Positions 6,213 to 10,242 of a DNA stretch of 10,242 nt are shown here, piece by piece. The position numbers and the translations under genes were made by a program. Within the stretch, counting starts at the first letter, position 1. Every line of letters begins with the position of its first letter. A model generated the notes under the pieces. It did no database searches. It saw nothing but the letters and a program-made list of their open reading frames with translations, and was not told the DNA's origin. The stretch is from Dehalococcoidales bacterium (GTDB lineage: Bacteria > Chloroflexota > Dehalococcoidia > Dehalococcoidales > CSSed11-197), in contig JAQWDO010000024.1 of NCBI GenBank assembly GCA_028705415.1, forward strand, positions 1 through 10,242, written 5' to 3'.

Positions 6213-7690
6213 TGACAGCCACCTCCTTCCCCGGAAGATTCTGCCAGTTCTTTTGCCCAGCGGCCTTTCTTTTGGAAGAAGTCGATTGCCCTCCAGATAA
6301 GCAGTACCAGCAGAACGGCGATGACTACAAACATGCCTATATCAGCCAGCAGCATGGTCAGGTCAACCAAAGGCTGTTCAGCGGACTGGCTTACAAAAAG
6401 CCTTTTCAGGGAATATATGGTTACCGATGCAAATGCCAGATTTGAGCCGATTATAAGAGGCCAGGCAAACCAGTGTCTGGCTTTGCCCTTAAGGCCGGCC
6501 ATATCTGCATAATAAAGCAGTATTATCGTGGCGATAATCCCTGCCAGGGCATGCCAGTGACCGGTAATCAGTATTCGTTCTTCTCGCAAAGGCCACATAC
6601 GAAAGATTTCATCGAGTTTGATCGCGGCGAAAATACCCGGGATGGTGACTACAAAGTTCATGAATACCATCTGCCATAGTGAGCCAAATTTCAGTGGGTC
6701 TTGCAGCAGTGCGGAAAAACTTTTCCAGAAGCCGGTTTTTCCTGCTTCTTGCCCGGAAAGGTTCTCTTTTATGAGCTTTCTCCAGCCAAAAATTACCAGC
6801 AGCAGAGCGGCGATGGCGGCTGGCATAGAGCCGGGTGAAATAATAGAATGGGCAATTTCTTCGAAAGGCACCACTGCCCAGGATCCCAGAGTTACTATAA
6901 TTGTGCCGGCTATCATAAGAGGCATGGCTATTTTGTGCAATATGCCCTTAAAATCAAACCAGCGACCTATTATCAGTGTGAGTATGATGGCAATCAGGGT
7001 AAGCATGATATGCAGGTGCCCGATAACGGCGAGCTGCAGTGATGATCGGTGGACTTCACGTACAATGTCTTCTGCCAGGAAGGTTTGGAAACCGTTGCCG
7101 TACAGCGAACCGGCTACTGCTCCATAAAGTGCAGAGCCAAGGGTGGCGATAACCGCAACAAAAAAGGCAGTTCGTTCGATATCAAGCCCGCCTTTTGTAT
7201 GTGAATAATCGGGGTTGGTAATACGGTATTCCTTCGACCATGGCCATACAGCTGCTGCCAGTAATACCCCGGAAAAAAATACCAGTGAAAGGCCGAAGAT
7301 ATATATACCATGAAAAATATAGTTATGGCCGAAATAGGCAAAAATCATACCAAAAACCATGGCGGAAATATACCCGGCAGTTATCAGGGTGTTAATAAAA
7401 AAGCGAAGCGATTTTTTCATTAGAAGGATATGGGTCATCAGGTATACTTCAATCGCCACGACGGCAACAGCAATTGAGTGGTAAATAATAATTATGCGCC
7501 CTTCCCGTTCTGCTTCGACAAGGTCCATATTAAAAAAGTCTACCGCTATATCCTTTATGCCAAATGCTGCCATATTCGCTGAAAGCGTACCAAAAATCAT
7601 AGTAACAGCCGATATCATGGCAATGGCAAGTAAAACCAGCCCCCTGGTAGAACAAAAAATAAAGTTCAGACGTTGATAGATTGCCTGCAT
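6209..7690 (-). CDS. 12-TM heme-copper-oxidase-like membrane protein lacking the helix-7 His pair
   Basis: A 493-residue integral membrane protein with about twelve hydrophobic helices (near 17-38, 66-90, 97-121, 127-149, 172-195, 218-242, 252-276, 288-304, 338-358, 375-398, 407-428, 445-469), the count typical of heme-copper oxidase subunit I. Histidines fall where that family binds cofactors: His71 in helix 2 (YHSIAV, compare HTSAV of cbb3 enzymes), His225 and His227 in helix 6 (GHLHIM), and His378 and His380 in helix 10 (TGHWHALAG, the HxHxxxxG pattern). The His-His pair of helix 7 that completes the CuB site is absent. So low-spin and high-spin heme sites look retained while the metal-B site is altered or lost. 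The ATG has AAAGGA (7701-7696) five bases upstream. It is coupled to the SUMF1 and heme o synthase genes. It could be a divergent NO reductase-like or oxidase-like enzyme, a heme sensor or an electron-transfer protein. The family call rests on helix order and His pattern only. Confidence 0.6.
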   Translation of the reverse strand: MQAIYQRLNFIFCSTRGLVLLAIAMISAVTMIFGTLSANMAAFGIKDIAVDFFNMDLVEAEREGRIIIIYHSIAVAVVAIEVYLMTHILLMKKSLRFFINTLITAGYISAMVFGMIFAYFGHNYIFHGIYIFGLSLVFFSGVLLAAAVWPWSKEYRITNPDYSHTKGGLDIERTAFFVAVIATLGSALYGAVAGSLYGNGFQTFLAEDIVREVHRSSLQLAVIGHLHIMLTLIAIILTLIIGRWFDFKGILHKIAMPLMIAGTIIVTLGSWAVVPFEEIAHSIISPGSMPAAIAALLLVIFGWRKLIKENLSGQEAGKTGFWKSFSALLQDPLKFGSLWQMVFMNFVVTIPGIFAAIKLDEIFRMWPLREERILITGHWHALAGIIATIILLYYADMAGLKGKARHWFAWPLIIGSNLAFASVTIYSLKRLFVSQSAEQPLVDLTMLLADIGMFVVIAVLLVLLIWRAIDFFQKKGRWAKELAESSGEGGGCQ

Positions 7691-7701
7691 AATTATCCTT
7701 T

Positions 7702-7717
7702 CCGGCCTGGAAGCCGG
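7702..7717 (-). promoter_or_regulatory. Small hairpin touching the ribosome-binding site of the oxidase-like gene
   Basis: CCGGC (7702-7706) and GCCGG (7713-7717) pair around a six-base loop, immediately upstream of the Shine-Dalgarno AAAGGA (7701-7696) on the minus-strand mRNA. It is short, but its contact with the ribosome-binding site could tune translation. Confidence 0.25.
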
Positions 7718-7731
7718 TTTAAAAACGTATC

Positions 7732-7772
7732 AGATGTGCGGTGTATGACAAATCCAATTACACCGCACATCT
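7732..7772 (-). terminator. 14-bp intercistronic hairpin between the 7-TM and oxidase-like genes
   Basis: AGATGTGCGGTGTA (7732-7745) and TACACCGCACATCT (7759-7772) are perfect complements around a 13-base loop. On the minus strand GATACGTTTTT follows, a T-run starting about six bases after the stem; on the plus strand TTTAATTGCTTTT follows. It lies between two same-strand genes (stop at 7834, start at 7690), so it may be a partial terminator or an RNA stability or processing element that sets different levels for the 7-TM protein and the operon behind it. Confidence 0.5.
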
Positions 7773-7833
7773 TTTAATTGCTTTTACCGGTCAAGCCGAG
7801 GTTGGAATAAAGTAGATATCTACCGCCTGCTGT

Positions 7834-8460
7834 TTAAGCCAGCATTTTCTTTACAAAGCCGTAGGTATATGCCAGTGCCATAAGCAGCAGCAATGGAGCC
7901 AGTATGGTAAAAACAAAATCCGCGCTGAAAAAGAGCAATTGAGAACCGCTTTTCAGGTAGGCCAGAGCTATGCCGCCAAGACCTATCAAGGCGCCACCAA
8001 TACCAACCCACAGAAAATCTGTTACTACTCTTCCTTTAACCGCTACATAAATGGGCAATATGAATATTATTAACCCTGCTATGCCGTGTACTGTCGCCAG
8101 TATAATGGTTGCGGCTGTTTCCGGGCCGGTATAACGGGTAACTGCGATTGCAATGAGCCCGAGCAAGGCAAACATCAGGTAGCCCAGCCCGTATTTGGGG
8201 TAAAATTCGTTCACCAGCCCTACCGACAGGCCGAGAGGGATCAACGCAGCTACGATTACTACGAGTTCATTGCCCAGCACATCATAGGTAAAGAAGATCA
8301 GCAGCAGCCCGGCGACAAGCAGCACCGCAAAAGAAATCATGTAGTAGAGATCGAACTTATGCTCGCTCGGAGATTTCTGATAGTGCTGGTAAAACCTCCA
8401 TAACAGGTATAGGGCCACCAGTCCAGTGGCAAGCAGAATAACAATACCCCACCATTCCAT
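7834..8460 (-). CDS. 7-TM membrane protein of unknown function
   Basis: A 208-residue, almost wholly hydrophobic protein not recognised as any family. Hydrophobic helices lie near residues 5-22, 38-59, 65-84, 91-108, 115-140, 147-168 and 175-200. The loops are short; the first (23-37, WRFYQHYQKSPSEHK) is basic. The only histidine within a helix is His125 (ATVHGIAGL, helix 5), a possible heme or quinone contact, but one His alone proves nothing. No cysteine is present. The ATG is well supported by GGAGG (8473-8469), eight bases upstream. It is the first gene after an FNR-type promoter and lies 143 bases ahead of the oxidase-like gene, with a hairpin between, so it may be a membrane partner subunit of that protein. 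A subunit III-like or small quinol-binding role is conceivable, without direct evidence. Confidence 0.82.
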   Translation of the reverse strand: MEWWGIVILLATGLVALYLLWRFYQHYQKSPSEHKFDLYYMISFAVLLVAGLLLIFFTYDVLGNELVVIVAALIPLGLSVGLVNEFYPKYGLGYLMFALLGLIAIAVTRYTGPETAATIILATVHGIAGLIIFILPIYVAVKGRVVTDFLWVGIGGALIGLGGIALAYLKSGSQLLFFSADFVFTILAPLLLLMALAYTYGFVKKMLA

Positions 8461-8580
8461 GTCTTTTCCCTCCTCTTTTTTATTATGTTGGCGGAAACAA
8501 TTACATACTCATTTTGGCGGCTGATAATGCAATACACAACCGGATCAGGCCCGTACCCGGCAAATATAATACACTGAATA

Positions 8581-8625
8581 ATGATAAAACGTTACCGTTA
8601 TAATAGAATATGATTTACATCATAT
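8581..8625 (-). promoter_or_regulatory. FNR-type class II promoter ahead of the 7-TM/oxidase-like operon
   Basis: A perfect palindrome ATATGAT-TTAC-ATCATAT occupies 8608-8625. Its core TGATNNNNATCA is that of FNR/DNR-type sites; only the outermost consensus base (T in TTGAT) differs. On the minus strand TATCAT at 8586-8581 matches the -10 consensus at five of six bases, which puts the start of transcription near 8575 and the palindrome centre (8616.5) at about -41.5, the classic class II activator position. The leader is about 115 bases to the ATG at 8460. The likely binder is the Crp/Fnr-family protein encoded just upstream. Confidence 0.7.
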
Positions 8626-8661
8626 AACAAGCCTGTTTTTCGGCGGTCGGAGGATTATTGG

Positions 8662-9375
8662 TCAGGATTCTGCAGGCTCTTGTCTGCCGGGGCAGCTTTC
8701 TCCGGCGGCAATCAACTGGTTTTTGTCCATGATTGTGATTCTGCCACGGCTGGATTCTATAATGCCCCTTTTTTTAAACGAGATGACCGTTCTTATGGCT
8801 GTTTCTGTGGTGGTGCCGGCCATGCAGGCAATTTCCTGCCTGGTGATAAAAAACGTTTCACCCAATTTATCCGAAAGCATCAGAATAGTCTGAGCTATTC
8901 TCTGTTCGGCTTTTGCCCCAATAAGATTATGAATGCGTTGATGCAGGCTTCTTATTCTTTGTGACAGAACGTGGATGATCCTGAGAGCCACCTCGGGATG
9001 TGCGTACAGGAAGGAAATAAAATATTCCCTGCGGATGCCAAGGAGGACCGTTTCAGTAAGGGTTTTTGCGGAGGCTGGATACGGTTTGTTATCAAAAACG
9101 GCTACATCACCAACTATTTCGCCCGGTCCCAGAAAAGCGACAATAAATTCTTTTCCAGAAGATGAGCTCTTGGTGACCTTTATCTGGCCCTGGATTATGA
9201 TGTAAAACAGCCAGGGCTGGTCTTCTTCCCAGAAAATAGACTCACCGGCGGGCAATTTTTCACAGGCAGTCTTTTGAGCAAGCTCCTCAAGCGCTGGCGG
9301 ATTCAGGTCGTTGAAGATAGGAAACCTGTATAAAGCGCTGGTGATATCTTCAATGTTAATATTTTTTGCTCTCAT
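8662..9375 (-). CDS. Crp/Fnr-family transcriptional regulator without Fe-S cysteines
   Basis: A 237-residue one-component regulator. Residues 17-125 form the cyclic-nucleotide-binding-type sensor barrel (LPAGESIFWEEDQ, FLGPGEIVGDVAVFDNKPYPASAKTLTET), followed by a dimer helix (127-160) and a winged HTH (164-217). In the recognition helix TTTETAIRTV, Glu191 and Arg195 occupy the positions of FNR Glu209 and Arg213, which read the TGA of the half-site. Cysteines are only at 38, 184 and 228, so the N-terminal four-Cys oxygen-sensing cluster of FNR is absent. The barrel does not show a clear cAMP phosphate-binding motif either. A heme-based NO sensor (DNR-like) or another effector is possible. The palindrome at 8608-8625, in front of the next gene downstream, fits its predicted specificity. 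No convincing Shine-Dalgarno precedes the ATG; Met1 is kept because the sensor domain begins soon after. Confidence 0.92.
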   Translation of the reverse strand: MRAKNINIEDITSALYRFPIFNDLNPPALEELAQKTACEKLPAGESIFWEEDQPWLFYIIIQGQIKVTKSSSSGKEFIVAFLGPGEIVGDVAVFDNKPYPASAKTLTETVLLGIRREYFISFLYAHPEVALRIIHVLSQRIRSLHQRIHNLIGAKAEQRIAQTILMLSDKLGETFFITRQEIACMAGTTTETAIRTVISFKKRGIIESSRGRITIMDKNQLIAAGESCPGRQEPAES

Positions 9376-9419
9376 AGCTGCTGTGCCCGGATTTACTTAC
9401 ACTGGTTCTTTAAATATGG

Positions 9420-9425
9420 ATTATA
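9420..9425 (-). promoter_or_regulatory. -10 element of the Crp/Fnr regulator gene
   Basis: A perfect TATAAT on the minus strand, giving a leader of about 38 bases before the ATG at 9375. At 17 bases upstream the -35 is poor (ATCAGA), which would fit a promoter that needs an activator or is extended by other contacts. Confidence 0.45.
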
Positions 9426-9442
9426 CCACATGACCAAACGCA

Positions 9443-9458
9443 TCTGATTTACAGCAGA
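9443..9458. promoter_or_regulatory. Degenerate FNR-type box upstream of the regulator gene
   Basis: TCTGAT-TTAC-AGCAGA is an inverted repeat with five of six matching arm positions, and its core TGATTTACAGCA differs by one base from the core TGATTTACATCA of the site at 8608-8625. Its centre (9450.5) is about 37 bases upstream of the predicted start of the regulator transcript and 52 bases before the transporter start. It may serve autoregulation or control of the divergent transporter. Confidence 0.35.
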
Positions 9459-9502
9459 CGGCACCAGGAGTAAACTGGGTTCTAAAAACCGGAGGTTGAG
9501 AA

Positions 9503-10242
9503 GTGATAAGCTGGGTAGTCGCTGCGCTGGGCGCTTCCTTGTTGTTCGGGCTGATCAACAATTTGGATAGCCACCTGATGGCCAGGCGAATGCCGGGGGC
9601 AAGGGCTTTTTTACTGGTTTTTTCAATAGTAATCCTGGTTTTTATCCAGCCCTTTATTTATATTTTCCCTCTGCCGGTGGATTTGGATTTTGTAATACTG
9701 GCAAGCGCCCTGGCTTCGGCGCTGATGCGGTCTCTGGCTACAATACTGCTGCTTTATGCCTTAAAAAGTGAAGAAGTGGTTCGTGTAGTGCCTCTAACCT
9801 ATACATATCCGGTATTTGTTGCTCTGGCAGCTGTTCCTTTATTGGGAGAAAGCCTGAACGCCATGCAATGGCTGGCCATAATAATAATAGCCGCGGGAGC
9901 AGTTGCAGTGGCTCTTCGCCCGGGAGCAGATGGAAGCGGCCGGTCCCTGGGGAAGCTTTTTCCTTTATTGGTGCTTTCTGCTTTGCTGTTTGCCGGAGCA
10001 GACCTGTCCGGAAAATATGCGCTGGAAGAAATATCTTCCTTTACTCTTTACTGGATGAGCATGCTGATGCTGGTGGTATTGTGTTTGGGTATTTCATTGC
10101 GCCCCAAGGTTATCAAAAGCCTGAAAACTGTAAAAAATCCGCGTAAGGTTGGAGCTCTGGTGGTTTTAAACGAAAGCGTGGTGATGTGCGCAGTGTTGCT
10201 AAGCTTCTGGGCAATGAAAAACGGGCCGATTTCACTGGTTTC
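9503..10242 (+). CDS. EamA/DMT-family transporter, N-terminal part (cut by window end)
   Basis: The frame opens at a GTG (9503) with GGAGG at 9491-9495, seven bases upstream, and stays open to the window end (246 codons plus two bases). The product is a hydrophobic multi-helix protein of the drug/metabolite transporter superfamily. The end of the first EamA repeat is clear at residues 92-140: VVRVVPLTYTYPVFVALAAVPLLGE, then LNAMQWLAIIIIAAGAVAVALRPG. The second repeat begins near residue 151 and is incomplete here. Such proteins move amino acids, sugars, nucleotides or similar small molecules across the cytoplasmic membrane; the substrate cannot be told. It is transcribed divergently from the Crp/Fnr regulator across a 127-base gap. 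No good plus-strand promoter was found in that gap. Confidence 0.85.
   Translation, partial: MISWVVAALGASLLFGLINNLDSHLMARRMPGARAFLLVFSIVILVFIQPFIYIFPLPVDLDFVILASALASALMRSLATILLLYALKSEEVVRVVPLTYTYPVFVALAAVPLLGESLNAMQWLAIIIIAAGAVAVALRPGADGSGRSLGKLFPLLVLSALLFAGADLSGKYALEEISSFTLYWMSMLMLVVLCLGISLRPKVIKSLKTVKNPRKVGALVVLNESVVMCAVLLSFWAMKNGPISLV

Noticed and set aside
7812..7823. 12-bp perfect palindrome GTAGATATCTAC downstream of the 7-TM gene
   Set aside because: A 12-bp palindrome without spacer is expected a few times by chance in 10 kb, and it has no clear link to a promoter.
8588..8599. AACG-TTAC-CGTT inverted repeat within the class II promoter
   Set aside because: Four-base arms are too short to stand out from chance; it lies in the -10/-35 spacer and has no second copy.
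8662..9375. Oxygen-sensing Fe-S FNR
   Set aside because: The N-terminal cysteine cluster is missing; the three cysteines present (38, 184, 228) are not arranged as cluster ligands.

Overview
The window looks like a bacterial chromosome segment of moderate GC content from an anaerobe or facultative anaerobe that handles nitrogen oxides. The many lipoprotein signals, the membrane-anchored coiled-coil proteins and the gene mix would fit Chloroflexota (Dehalococcoidia-like lineages). That placement is inference from style only; no marker gene is present.

Layout. At the left edge (1-98, minus) is the N-terminus of a lipoprotein read from a TTG start. A gene-free stretch follows (99-480) with a perfect inverted repeat, a cluster of ACTGT/ACAGT words and a good promoter for a membrane-anchored coiled-coil protein (481-1227, plus). 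It converges on a membrane-anchored trypsin-like (HtrA-type, no PDZ) protease with its own coiled coil (1329-2354, minus). The hairpin between them is oriented to end the protease transcript.

The core is a minus-strand block from 9375 down to 2589. In transcription order it holds: a Crp/Fnr-family regulator; an 18-bp FNR-type palindrome that sits where a class II activator site should be; a 7-TM protein of unknown function; an intercistronic hairpin; a 12-TM protein with the His pattern of heme-copper oxidase subunit I but without the helix-7 His-His pair; a SUMF1-fold lipoprotein; a heme o synthase; and, behind its own promoter, an octaheme cytochrome c nitrite reductase with a CXXCK catalytic heme and a Tyr-Val-Cys active-site motif. 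A strong terminator follows the reductase. The oxidase-like, SUMF1 and heme o synthase genes are joined by 4-base stop/start overlaps (NTGA), so they are almost certainly co-translated.

Reading as a system. A one-component regulator without an Fe-S cysteine cluster, a heme-binding integral membrane protein, a heme o supplier, an extracytoplasmic SUMF1 protein (compare NirV of denitrifiers) and a periplasm-side nitrite/hydroxylamine reductase suggest one inducible unit for respiratory or protective turnover of nitrite/NO. The oxidase-like protein and the 7-TM protein are the parts least explained by known systems. No oxidase subunit II, NrfH-type quinol dehydrogenase or other obvious electron donor is encoded here.

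At the right edge, divergent from the regulator, is the start of an EamA/DMT-family transporter (9503 to the window end, plus), cut by the window.
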